This document shows, piece after piece, positions 45,409 to 55,300 of a stretch of DNA of 64,000 bases; the stretch's first letter is position 1, and every line of letters begins with the position of its first letter. The position numbers and the translations under genes were made by a program. Origin of the DNA: DASVNK01 sp036383895 (GTDB taxonomy: Bacteria > Verrucomicrobiota > Verrucomicrobiia > Limisphaerales > SXQI01). The stretch covers positions 1 through 64,000 of the forward strand of contig DASVNK010000065.1 of assembly GCA_036383895.1 (NCBI GenBank), written 5' to 3'. The notes beneath the pieces are model-generated. The model was not told the DNA's origin and made no database searches. It saw only the letters and a list, made by a program, of their open reading frames with translations.

Positions 45409-47355
45409 ATGGGTGCGGAGAAACATTGCGGTTCGCGTCGGGACTTTCTTCGGAATGTTTCCGGCGCGGCTGTGTTTATGGCGGGAGGCTGTGTGTCATC
45501 ATCTAAAAAAATGACGGGCGGGGCGGATTTGATTTTGGTGAATGGGAAGTTCTCGACATTACAACGGGAGCGTCCAGAGGCGAGCGCGGTGGCGATTCGG
45601 GATGGGCGGTTCCTGGCGGTGGGGAGTGAGCCGGAGGTTGACGCGCTGAAGGGGGCAGAAACGCGGGTGATTGACCTGCAGGGGCGGCGGGTGGTGCCGG
45701 GGTTGAATGATTCGCACATTCATGTGATTCGGGGCGGGCTGAACTATAACCTGGAGCTGCGTTGGGACGGGGTGCCTTCGCTGGCGGATGGGTTGCGGAT
45801 GTTGAAGTTGCAGGCGAGCCGGACGCCGACGGGACAATGGGTGCGGGTGGTGGGCGGTTGGTCGGAGTTTCAGTTCGCGGAGCGGCGGATGCCGACGTTG
45901 GCGGAGTTGAACGAGGCTGCGCCGGAGACGCCGGTGTTTGTGCTGCATTTGTATTGCCAGGCGTTGTTGAATCGGGCGGCGCTGCGGGCGGTGGGTTATA
46001 CGCGGGAGTCGCCGAATCCGCCGGGGGGTGAGATTCAGCGGGATGCGCAGGGTAATCCGACCGGGTTGCTGCTGGCCAAGCCGAATGCGCTGATCTTGTA
46101 CGCGACGCTGGCGAAGGGGCCAAAGTTGCCGGCGGAATACCAGGTGAATTCGACGCGGCATTTTATGCGGGAGCTGAATCGGCTGGGGTTGACGAGCATT
46201 ATCGACGCGGGGGGCGGGTTTCAGAATTATCCGGATGATTACGCGGTGGTGGAGGAGTTGCATAAGCGCGGCGAGTTGACGCTGCGGATCGCATATAACT
46301 TGTTTACGCAAAAGCCAAAGGAGGAGAAGGCGGATTTCGAGCGCTGGATGAAGATCACGGGGCCGGGACGCGGGGATGATTTTTACCGCTGTAATGGCGC
46401 GGGCGAGATGCTGGTTTTTTCGGCGGCGGATTTTGAGGATTTCCTGGAGCCGCGGCCGGATCTGCCGGCGACGCTGGAGACGGAGTTGAAGGAGGTGGTG
46501 CGTTTGCTGGCGGCGAATCGGTGGCCGTTTCGGTTGCACGCGACGTACGATGAATCGATCACGCGATTCCTGAATGTGTTCGAGGAGGTGCATCGCGAGG
46601 TGCCATTGAATGCGGTGAATTGGTTTTTGGATCATTGCGAAACGATCAGCGATCGGAACCTGGCGCGGATCAAAGCGATGGGCGGCGGGATCGCGATCCA
46701 GCATCGGATGGCTTACCAGGGGGAGTATTTTGTGGAGCGCTACGGCGCGCGCGCGGCTGAGCGGACGCCGCCGATTCGGCGGATGTTGGAAATGGGAATT
46801 CCGGTGGGCGCGGGAACCGATGCGACACGGGTGGCGAGTTATAATCCGTGGGTGGCTCTCTATTGGATGGTGACGGGGCGGACGATGGGAGGGTTGGCGT
46901 TGTATCCGGAACGGAGTCGGTTGGAGCGCGCCGAGGCGTTGCGATTGTATACGGAGGGGAGCAGTTGGTTTTCGACGGAGAGAGGGCGGAAGGGAGGTAT
47001 CGCGACGGGGCAGTTGGCGGACCTGGCGGTGTTATCGGCGGATTATTTTGAGGTGCGGGAGGAGGAGATTCGGGGGATTGAATCGGTGCTGACGATGGTG
47101 GGCGGAAAGATTGTTTATGGCGCGGCGGAGTTTGGGAGCCTGGCTCCGCCGAGTTTGCCGGTATTGCCGGAATGGTCGCCGGTGAAGGTGTTCGGAGGAT
47201 ATGGCGCGCCGTTGGATGTGAAGAAGGCGGCGCGGGCGGGAGTGCCCTGGCCGCGGAAGGAGACGCCAAGGCAGGAGAGGAGTGCGAGGACGGTGGCGGG
47301 GGCTCGGAGTTTTGGCGAAATGTTTGGGAGCGGATGCGAATGCTGGGCGTTTTAG
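45409..47355 (+). CDS. YtcJ-like metal-dependent amidohydrolase, exported
   Basis: An amidohydrolase-superfamily enzyme (amidohydrolase_3/YtcJ) of 648 residues. The N-terminus has a twin-arginine signal followed by a lipobox-like Cys (SRRDFLRNVSGAAVFMAGGC). Motifs: NDSHIHVIRGGLNYNLEL (metal HxH), WVRVVGGWSEFQF, IIDAGGGFQNYP, FRLHATYDESI, NWFLDHCETIS and GAGTDATRVASYNPWVALYWMVTGR. Members hydrolyse exocyclic amides or similar bonds; the substrate is unknown. Codon third positions are strongly G-rich, unlike the C-rich genes downstream. The stop abuts the MFS start (TAGATG). Confidence 0.9.
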   Translation: MGAEKHCGSRRDFLRNVSGAAVFMAGGCVSSSKKMTGGADLILVNGKFSTLQRERPEASAVAIRDGRFLAVGSEPEVDALKGAETRVIDLQGRRVVPGLNDSHIHVIRGGLNYNLELRWDGVPSLADGLRMLKLQASRTPTGQWVRVVGGWSEFQFAERRMPTLAELNEAAPETPVFVLHLYCQALLNRAALRAVGYTRESPNPPGGEIQRDAQGNPTGLLLAKPNALILYATLAKGPKLPAEYQVNSTRHFMRELNRLGLTSIIDAGGGFQNYPDDYAVVEELHKRGELTLRIAYNLFTQKPKEEKADFERWMKITGPGRGDDFYRCNGAGEMLVFSAADFEDFLEPRPDLPATLETELKEVVRLLAANRWPFRLHATYDESITRFLNVFEEVHREVPLNAVNWFLDHCETISDRNLARIKAMGGGIAIQHRMAYQGEYFVERYGARAAERTPPIRRMLEMGIPVGAGTDATRVASYNPWVALYWMVTGRTMGGLALYPERSRLERAEALRLYTEGSSWFSTERGRKGGIATGQLADLAVLSADYFEVREEEIRGIESVLTMVGGKIVYGAAEFGSLAPPSLPVLPEWSPVKVFGGYGAPLDVKKAARAGVPWPRKETPRQERSARTVAGARSFGEMFGSGCECWAF

Positions 47356-48975
47356 ATGGCTGACGTGGCGCGAGGTGAAGGGCGTTCGGAGGCGGCGGTG
47401 AGTGGTTGGGAACCGTTGCGGAATCGGACATTTCGGGCGTTGTGGATCGCGAATGTGGCGTCGGGAATCGGCACGACGATGCACGATACGGCGGCGACCT
47501 GGGCGATGACGAATCTGACGACGTCGCCGACGTTGATCACGCTGATGCAAACGGCGGCGAGTTTGCCGATTTTTCTGTTCGGTCTCCCCGCGGGTGCGGT
47601 GGCAGATATTGTTGATCGAAGGAAGCTGCTGATTATTGCGCAGATAGGCGGGCTGCTGCTTTCGTGCGCGCTTGCGGCGTCGGCGTTTTTGGGATGGCTG
47701 ACGCCGGTGTGGTTGTTGGGAATTGCATTTTTGCTGGGGACGGCAGGCGCGGTGGGACAGCCGGCATGGCAGGCGAGCATTCCAGAGATTATTGAGCGGC
47801 GCGCATTGTCGGCATCGATTGCGCTGAACTCGATTGGATACAATGTGGCGCGAACGGTGGGGCCGGCGGTGGGCGGGCTGATTGTGGCGAAGGCGGGGCC
47901 GGGCTGGGTGTTTCTACTGAATTCGGCTTCGTTCATTTTATTGCTGGCGGTGTTGATTGGTTGGCGACGGGAGGAAACGAAGCAGCGGCAGCCGGAACAA
48001 GTGTTTGGGGCGCTGGTGGCGGCGGTGCGTTATGCGCGGTTCGCGCCGGCGCTACGGAGTGTGCTGGTGCGAACGGCGACTTATGTTTTTGCGGCGGTGG
48101 CGCCGATCGCGTTGTTGCCGCTGCTGGTGAAGTCGAACACGGAGCTGCGTGCCTCGGATTACGGGGTGTTGCTCGGCGCTTACGGCGCGGGGGCGATTTT
48201 GTGCGCGACACTTATACTGCCGCGGTTGCGCGTGCGGTTTTCGGCGGATCAGATTCTGGCGGGTGCGCTGGTGATGTCTTCGACGTCATGCATAGCGCTG
48301 GTTTTTATGCGCGACAGAATTGGGATGGCGGCGATTTTGATGGCGGCGGGAGCGGCGTGGCTAACGTCTCTGACGCATTTCAACACAGCGGTGCAGACGG
48401 CGGTGCCGAACTGGATTAGGGCGCGAGCTTCGTCACTTCAATTGATCACGATGCAGGGCGCGATCGCGCTTGGTGCGGTGGTTTGGGGGCAAATTACATC
48501 GCATGGTGGTTTGCGATACGCGTTCGGAGTGGCCGCGGCTTTTCTGTTCCTGGGACTTTTGGTGATCCGTTTTTATCCGCTGAATCGCATCGCGGATCTG
48601 GACCTCACACCGTCTGATCATTGGGCGGAGCATCGGCTGGTGGCTGAACCTGCGCCTGCGGATGGGCCGGTTTTGATCACGGTGGAATATCGCGTGGCGA
48701 ATGAGAAAGCGGAGCAGTTCCAGGAAGCAATTTACAAACTGCGCGACGTGCGGTTGAGAGATGGAGCATTTCGGTGGGACCTGTTCCGTTCGCTGGATCA
48801 GGAGACGGTGTTTATTGAGTCGTTCCTTGTCGCGACGTGGGCGGAGCATCTTCGCCAGCATGCGCGAGCAGTTGCGGAGGATCGCAGGACCGAGGAAGTG
48901 GTCGAGAGTTTCCATCTCGGCGAGGAAGCTCCGAGCGTCAGGCATTACCTGCGCGACAGTTTCACAAGGTCGTAG
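47356..48975 (+). CDS. MFS exporter with C-terminal monooxygenase-like domain
   Basis: A 539-residue transporter of the MFS_3/EntS-like type: 12 helices (about residues 20-415; GIGTTMHDTAATWAMTNLT, PAGAVADIVDRRKLLIIAQ, GPAVGGLIVAKAGPGWVFLL) followed by a soluble domain (about 425-535, VLITVEYRVANEKAEQFQEA, FRWDLFRSLDQETVFIESF). That tail resembles antibiotic-biosynthesis-monooxygenase (ABM) folds and is normal for this transporter group. Co-transcribed with the two hydrolases, it may export or import their substrate or product. Confidence 0.9.
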   Translation: MADVARGEGRSEAAVSGWEPLRNRTFRALWIANVASGIGTTMHDTAATWAMTNLTTSPTLITLMQTAASLPIFLFGLPAGAVADIVDRRKLLIIAQIGGLLLSCALAASAFLGWLTPVWLLGIAFLLGTAGAVGQPAWQASIPEIIERRALSASIALNSIGYNVARTVGPAVGGLIVAKAGPGWVFLLNSASFILLLAVLIGWRREETKQRQPEQVFGALVAAVRYARFAPALRSVLVRTATYVFAAVAPIALLPLLVKSNTELRASDYGVLLGAYGAGAILCATLILPRLRVRFSADQILAGALVMSSTSCIALVFMRDRIGMAAILMAAGAAWLTSLTHFNTAVQTAVPNWIRARASSLQLITMQGAIALGAVVWGQITSHGGLRYAFGVAAAFLFLGLLVIRFYPLNRIADLDLTPSDHWAEHRLVAEPAPADGPVLITVEYRVANEKAEQFQEAIYKLRDVRLRDGAFRWDLFRSLDQETVFIESFLVATWAEHLRQHARAVAEDRRTEEVVESFHLGEEAPSVRHYLRDSFTRS

Positions 48976-48998
48976 GAAAACATTTCCGGGCCAGGTGT

Positions 48999-49205
48999 TC
49001 ACGCCGACGGGTGTGAGCTTTGAGTAGAGTTCGTATCTACTTCATTCTCCACTGTGGAAGATCCGGACTCCGCAACTGCCTCGACAAGAATCCTGTCCAA
49101 TTCCGCCGTCACGAATGGCTTCAGCAGTGACCTCCTTGCTCCCGGAACAATTTTAGCTTTTGCTGCTCTGCCGAATATGCCATGAATCGGAAGTTCCCCA
49201 GACAA
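48999..49205 (-). pseudogene. Remnant of a response regulator receiver
   Basis: The minus-strand segment SLLKPFVTAELDRILVEAVA matches the C-terminus of the receiver at 56345-56746 (HLLKPFKAAELDRILAEAAA) almost residue for residue. Before it, the neighbouring frame reads MAYSAEQQKLKLFREQGGH, which looks like the preceding receiver helix, so a frameshift also seems present near 49125. The N-terminal two-thirds, including the phospho-acceptor, are missing; the LamG gene begins on the other strand 11 bases beyond. A decayed or truncated copy of the 56-kb regulator. Confidence 0.7.
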
Positions 49206-49215
49206 GGAGAGGTTT

Positions 49216-52200
49216 ATGATTCGAGCAAAAAGACTCTGTACTCAACTATTTCGCAATATACGCAAAAGTATGAGCTTATTGGCCGTAGTGCCCTTTGCAC
49301 TGGCCAGCGCGCAAACAGCTCCACCCACCACCGGTCTTCAACTCTGGTTGAGGGCAGACACCGGCGTAACCACCAACGCGACGGGCGCGGTTTCGCAATG
49401 GCAAGATCAGTCGGGCAATAATAATCATGCTTTGCAGACCGACGACACGCGACAGCCGAGAGTGATCGCGAACGCCTTGAATGCAAAACCCGTTCTTCGC
49501 TTTGATGGGACGGATGATTTTCTCAATGTCACCACGTCGCCCAGTCTTGATATCCCGGGGGACATCGCGAGTTTCGCGGTCATCCGCGTTGATGACTATG
49601 CGAACTACAACTCCATTTGGGGCAAGACCGCGGGCGCTAATGGGAATATTCCCGCACCGACTGATTTTTATTTGATTCAAGGCAACGGCTTTCCGCAGCT
49701 TTATCGCGGTGACGGATCCGCTTTTGGCAATGTGCAGGCGGAAAGGGCCGTCCGTGCAAATTCGTACGTTGTCCTCGGATTCCGGCAGGCCGGCACGGAG
49801 ATTACCCACTACTTGAACGGCAACATTAACGGCACGGGAGAAATAACGGCCACGCCGTTCGACGCCGGCACAGATCTCAAAATCGGCACGCGCGAGGATC
49901 TCTTCACCAAGCTGAAAGGCGATATGGCCGAGCTGCTCATTTACAATGAAGCACTCACCGAAGCACAGGTGAATACGGCGATGAATTACCTGCGCACGAA
50001 ATACGGCATCGTGAATGCGGCGCCCACAGTTTCAATCACTGCTCCAGCAAACAACACCACCGTGGCAGCGCCCGCATCCGTTACCGTCACAGTTAATGCC
50101 TCTGACGAAGACGGCACCATCACGCGCGTCAATCTCCTTGCTGACGGCACCGTCATTGCCTCCGCAACTGCGGCACCTTTCAGTTTTCCGCTTCGCATTG
50201 AAAGCGTTGGTACGGTCGTCTTGACCGCCGTGGCTACTGACGACCGCGATGCGTCCACCACTTCCAGCAACATTACTCTTACCGCAACGGGAGCAGCGCC
50301 GACGCTGAATGCAAACTCGAGCCTGAAGCTTTGGCTCCGCGCGGACCAGGGCGTCACCCTCGGGACCGATAATGCCGTCACCGCCTGGGCAGACCAATCC
50401 GGCAATAATAATCACGCGACCGCGCCTTCGGAAGCGGAAGCACCCACGCTGAGCTCGCTCCTCGGCAAGCCCGCTCTCGATTTTGACGGCGTGGATGATT
50501 TCTTCACCGTTGCTGATACCGACTCGCTCAGCATCACGAACGAGATGGCGACCTTCGCCGTTGTTCGTTTTGACGATTTCGCCGGTTTCCGCGCGATTTG
50601 GGGCAAAACCCTCGAAGGCCAGCCTCGCCCTACCGATTACTATCTGACTTCCGGCAGCGGCATCCCTACTGCGTTTCGCGGCTACACCACCAACGACACC
50701 CAGAACGTCAATGCCGGGGTCAGCGGCGCCGGGCGCATCCCTACGAATACTCCGGTCGTGCTCGGCTTCCAGCAAGCTGGCGCCACACTTACTCACTACC
50801 GAAATGGCAGCCCGTTTGGCAGCGGTCCCAGCCTGGTCGCAGCGGACGCTGATACGCCATTGTTGATCGGCACCCGTGACAACTTCCAAACACGCATGAA
50901 AGGTGAATTGGCCGAATTGCTGATCTACGATGGCGCGCTCTCCAGCAACGATCTCGCCAACGTTACGCAATACCTGGGCGCCAAATACGGTTTGGCTGTG
51001 GTTCAGGTAATCAACGCAGCGCCAGTCGTACAATTAACAAGTCCGGCCGGCGGGACCAGCATCGCCGCTGGTGGAACAGTGACCGTCAACGCGACCGCCA
51101 CAGATGCGGATGGCAGCATCGTGCGGGTCGAATTTTTCGCCAACGGCGCGCCGTTCGCCAGCGATACCGGAAGTCCATATTCAGGTTCGGTCAAGCTGAA
51201 CACTGGCGGCTCCGTTGCGCTGACCGCGGTCGCTACTGATAACCGAGGCCTAAGCACTACCTCCGCAGTCGTCAATATCACCGTCACTGGAGGTGAGACC
51301 CCGGCGATCCCCGCCAACGGCCTCGCGCTCTGGTTGCGGCCTGATCGTGGCGTGAACACCAACGCCTCCGGAGCCGTGACGCTTTGGGAAGACTGGTCCG
51401 GGAACGTGAACAACGCGCGCCAGGTCGATCCAGCCAAGGCTCCGATGCTGGTTCCGTCCGCCCTTAATGGACAACCAGTCCTGGACTTCGATGGCACGGA
51501 TGATTTCCTCGAAGTCGGCCACTCGCCTTCGCTCATCATCAACGGCGACATTACCACGCTCTTCGTCGTTAATTTCGACGATCACGCTTTTTACCAGGCG
51601 GTCTGGGCTAAGACAGGCGGCGGCGGCGGAAATATTCCGGCAGCGAATGATTATTATCTCGTGCCGAATTCGGGCATTCCTCGTTATTATCGTGGCAATC
51701 CCGCCGGTGCGATCGGATTTGTGGATGGCACCGAGGCAGTCCCCGCTGGGCAATATGTCATAGCTGGCTTCGGTTATTCGGGCATCACTGCCACTCATTA
51801 TCTCGGCGCAGCAGAAAACGGCGCCTTGGAACTCGACCGGCCCGGCGGCGATTCTGGCACTCCGCTCCGCATCGGCACGCGCGGCGATTCTTTCACCAAG
51901 TTGAAAGGCACTCTCGCCGAAGTGATCATTTACAATCGCGCGCTCCCAGAAGCCGAGCGCCTGCAACTCGTCTCGTATCTCCAGACAAAATATGGCCTGG
52001 GTGGTTCAGTTCCGACAGGCCCAACGCTCAGCGTTACAAGGTCCAACCCCACCACCTTGATCTTCTCCTGGCCGGAATCCGAGCAAGGATTCGTTCTTGA
52101 ATCGAGCCTCACACTGGCCGCGGATTCGTGGACGGTGGTAACGGAACCCGTCATTCCGTCGGGCGGACAAAACACGGTCACCGTGCAAAGCAGCGGTCCG

Positions 52201-52230
52201 GCCCGTTTCTTCCGGCTGAGCAAGCCTTGA
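49216..52230 (+). CDS. Secreted protein with three LamG modules
   Basis: A 1004-residue secreted protein starting after AAGGAGAGG at ATG 49216; signal peptide about residues 1-32. It contains three copies of a LamG/concanavalin-like module (about 37-262, 364-596, 699-930), each opening GL(Q/K/A)LWLR(A/P)D.GV and with repeated signatures WQDQSGNNNHA, VLRFDGTDDFLNV, IWGKT, FRQAGTEITHYLNG and KIGTREDLFTKLKGDMAELLIYNEAL. Between them are two bacterial Ig-like modules (266-360, 599-695; NAAPTVSITAPANN). It ends in the common FFRLSKP tail. Likely a large adhesin or glycan-binding surface protein; no catalytic domain was seen. Confidence 0.9.
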   Translation: MIRAKRLCTQLFRNIRKSMSLLAVVPFALASAQTAPPTTGLQLWLRADTGVTTNATGAVSQWQDQSGNNNHALQTDDTRQPRVIANALNAKPVLRFDGTDDFLNVTTSPSLDIPGDIASFAVIRVDDYANYNSIWGKTAGANGNIPAPTDFYLIQGNGFPQLYRGDGSAFGNVQAERAVRANSYVVLGFRQAGTEITHYLNGNINGTGEITATPFDAGTDLKIGTREDLFTKLKGDMAELLIYNEALTEAQVNTAMNYLRTKYGIVNAAPTVSITAPANNTTVAAPASVTVTVNASDEDGTITRVNLLADGTVIASATAAPFSFPLRIESVGTVVLTAVATDDRDASTTSSNITLTATGAAPTLNANSSLKLWLRADQGVTLGTDNAVTAWADQSGNNNHATAPSEAEAPTLSSLLGKPALDFDGVDDFFTVADTDSLSITNEMATFAVVRFDDFAGFRAIWGKTLEGQPRPTDYYLTSGSGIPTAFRGYTTNDTQNVNAGVSGAGRIPTNTPVVLGFQQAGATLTHYRNGSPFGSGPSLVAADADTPLLIGTRDNFQTRMKGELAELLIYDGALSSNDLANVTQYLGAKYGLAVVQVINAAPVVQLTSPAGGTSIAAGGTVTVNATATDADGSIVRVEFFANGAPFASDTGSPYSGSVKLNTGGSVALTAVATDNRGLSTTSAVVNITVTGGETPAIPANGLALWLRPDRGVNTNASGAVTLWEDWSGNVNNARQVDPAKAPMLVPSALNGQPVLDFDGTDDFLEVGHSPSLIINGDITTLFVVNFDDHAFYQAVWAKTGGGGGNIPAANDYYLVPNSGIPRYYRGNPAGAIGFVDGTEAVPAGQYVIAGFGYSGITATHYLGAAENGALELDRPGGDSGTPLRIGTRGDSFTKLKGTLAEVIIYNRALPEAERLQLVSYLQTKYGLGGSVPTGPTLSVTRSNPTTLIFSWPESEQGFVLESSLTLAADSWTVVTEPVIPSGGQNTVTVQSSGPARFFRLSKP

Positions 52231-52384
52231 TGGATTAATTCGATGCTCCACTGACATCGTCGCTGTCTGTCGCGAGGCAGGCAGCGATTTTGTTTTAGAA
52301 TGGGCACTTTCTCGGCTACATTGCCCGCGCAGATCCCCGGGCGAATTGGTCCACTGAACTAACGCACGCGGCCTGCATTGACAT

Positions 52385-55300
52385 TTGAAATCACGCTTCT
52401 ACTTCAGCATCGTTTGCCTGGCCGCTCTTCTGCGTTCCTTCGCGGGCGACAGCGTCGTCGTCTTCAATGAAATCATGTATCACCCGCGCGACGGCGATTC
52501 TGTTGAATGGGTGGAGTTGCACAATCAAATGGCCGTCGACGTGGATATTTCCGGCTGGTCCATCGAAGGTATCGGCTACATCTTCCCGACTAATTCCGTC
52601 ATCGCTGGTGGAGCTTTTATTGTTGTCGCCAGCAACCCAGCCACGCTGGCTCAACGCACCGGTCTCGCCAATATTTTTGGACCCTTCTCCGGCCGCCTCG
52701 CCAACGAAGGCGAGGAACTCACGCTGCGCAATCACAATCAACGAATCATGGATCTCATTGATTACGACACCAGCGATCCGTGGCCCGCTGGTCCCGATGG
52801 CAGCGGTTTCACTCTGGCGAAGCGCAATCCAAACTTCTCCAGCGAATCTCCCGAGAGCTGGACGCACAGCTTTGAACCGGGCGGAACTCCCGGCGCGACC
52901 AACTTCTTGAAACCTCCTTCGGCGCCGCTCGTCGTTCTCAACGAAGTCGCCGCTGCCACCAACCTCACCTTTTGGGTCGAGCTCGCGAACCTTGGCACGA
53001 ACAGTGTCGATGCGCCCGGTTACGAACTCGAATTTTCCCGCGCGCCCAATCTTTTCCTTCAACTCGCCGAACCACGCCGTTTAGCGCCCGGCGCTTTCTT
53101 CCATTTTGAAACCAACAGCTACTATCCGCGCGCAAACGAAAAGCTGTTCCTCTACAACACCGGCCGCACCCGTCTGCTCGACGCTATCGAGATTGAGGAT
53201 CGACTCATTGGCCGCTCTGCTTCGCACGAACACCGCTGGCTTTTTCCCTCCGCTGAAACTCCCGGGGCCGCAAACCAATTTTCCATCCCGCAAAATCTCG
53301 TCATTAACGAGATCATGTATTCGCATCCCGCGGGCACGAACGAGACCTGGATCGAACTGCTGAACAGCGGCACGAACTCAATTGATCTGACCGGTTGGCG
53401 AATCTCTGGACTCGGCTATTCGTTCCCATCCGACACCACCATCAATGCCGGTGAATATCTTGTCATCGCGCAGAACGCGGCGGCGCTTCGCGCGAAATTT
53501 CCAGATGCTCGGATCCTCGGCGATTTCGCCGGACGCCTCTCCCGCTCCTCAGATCATCTGGTCATCGTGGATGCTTTCGGCAATCAGGTCGATGATGTTC
53601 GGTATCGCGACTCGCAACCGTGGCCGGACTTCGCCGACGGTTATGGCGCCAGCCTCGAACTCCGCGATCCGCGCGCAGACAATTCGCGTCCCGAAGCCTG
53701 GGCGGTCAGCCACCATCCTGGGGATTGGCAATCGTATTCCTACAGCGCCGTCGCCGCTTCCGACAACGGACCCACACGCTGGAACGAATTCATCTTCGGT
53801 TTGCTCGATGCGGGTGAAGTTCTCCTCGACGATTTCAGCGTCATCGAAAATCCCGGCAGCGGCGAACGCGAAATTCTTCAGAACGGAACCTTCGAAAACG
53901 GTGCAACGACCTGGCGGTTCCTCGGCACTCATCGCAACGCGGCAGTCATCACTGATCCGGACGCTCCAACCAATAAGGTCCTTCACCTTGTTGCAGATGG
54001 TCCCACCGAGCACATGCACAATCACGTCGAGACAACGCTCGTGGGAAATCAGCCGATTCAAAACGGACGCACCTATCGCATTTCATTTCGTGCGAAATGG
54101 ATCGCCGGCTGCAATAAGCTGAACACCCGCCTCTACTTCAATCGTGTCGCTCGCACCACTGAACTTCAATTACCACGCCTTTCCGGTACGCCCGGGCTTG
54201 CGAACTCCGTTTTGCAAACGAACACTGGTCCAACGTTCGCCGCTCTCCAACATTTCCCGATCGTTCCAAGAGCCACAGACGCTGTCCAAATCACCGTTCG
54301 CGCCACCGATCCAGACGGAATGCAACGCCCCACCCTTCGGTGGGGCGTGAACGGCACGAACTGGGCCAGCGTAACCATGCAACAATTCGGCGACACTTAC
54401 ACCGCCACCATTCCCGCCCGTCCTGCGTCCACCGTCGTGCAGTTCTATATCGAAGCGCAGGATAACGCTGGCGCAGTCTCCTTCTATCCCTCTGGTGGTC
54501 CCGCGAGTCGCGCGCTCTACAAAGTCAACGACGGCCAGAACCTCTCCTCCCGCCTTCACAACGTCCGCCTCATCATGCTTCCCGCTGAAGCGAACGCGCT
54601 TCACGCTACCACGAATGTGATGAGCAATGGCCGCTCCGGCGCGACCGTTATCTACAACGAATCCGAAGTTTTCTACGACTGCGGATTGCATCTCCAGGCC
54701 AGTCAACGTGGCCGCATGGATTCTTCGCGCGTCGGTTTCACGGTCAGTTTTCCGTCCGACCATCTCTTTCGCGGCGTGCACGACACCATCACCTTCGATC
54801 GCTCCGGTGGTTGGTCTGGCAGAGGCGGCCGTCAGGATGAAATCGTCATGCGCCACATTGTGAACCAGGCCGGTGATTCGCCTGACATGTATAACGACCT
54901 CGTGCGCGTTCTCACTCCTCAAACGACGCACACCGGCAACGCCATTCTGCTCATGGCGAAATACAATGATGAATTCATCGACGGTTCCACTTACCCAAAA
55001 GACGGCTCACTCTTCAAAATCGAGCTGGTCTATTATCCCACCACGAGCGTCGACAACGATCCGCAGAAACCAAAGATCCCACAACCCGACGACGTGCTCG
55101 GCGTCGATCTCGGCAATCGCGGCGATGATCCCGAAGCTTACCGCTGGTTCTTTCTCGCGGAGAACAACGAGGGTGACAATGACTACAGCGGCCTCATCCG
55201 GTTAGCCAAGGCGTTCAGCTTGAGTGGCACGAATCTCCATCGCGCAACGTCCGAACTCATGGACATGGAACAATGGACGCGCGTGTTTGCGTTTAAGTCT

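Noticed and set aside
45503..47550. Long minus-strand frames opposite the amidohydrolase
   Set aside because: They are Arg/Pro/His-rich mirror translations caused by the G-rich third positions of the real plus-strand gene.
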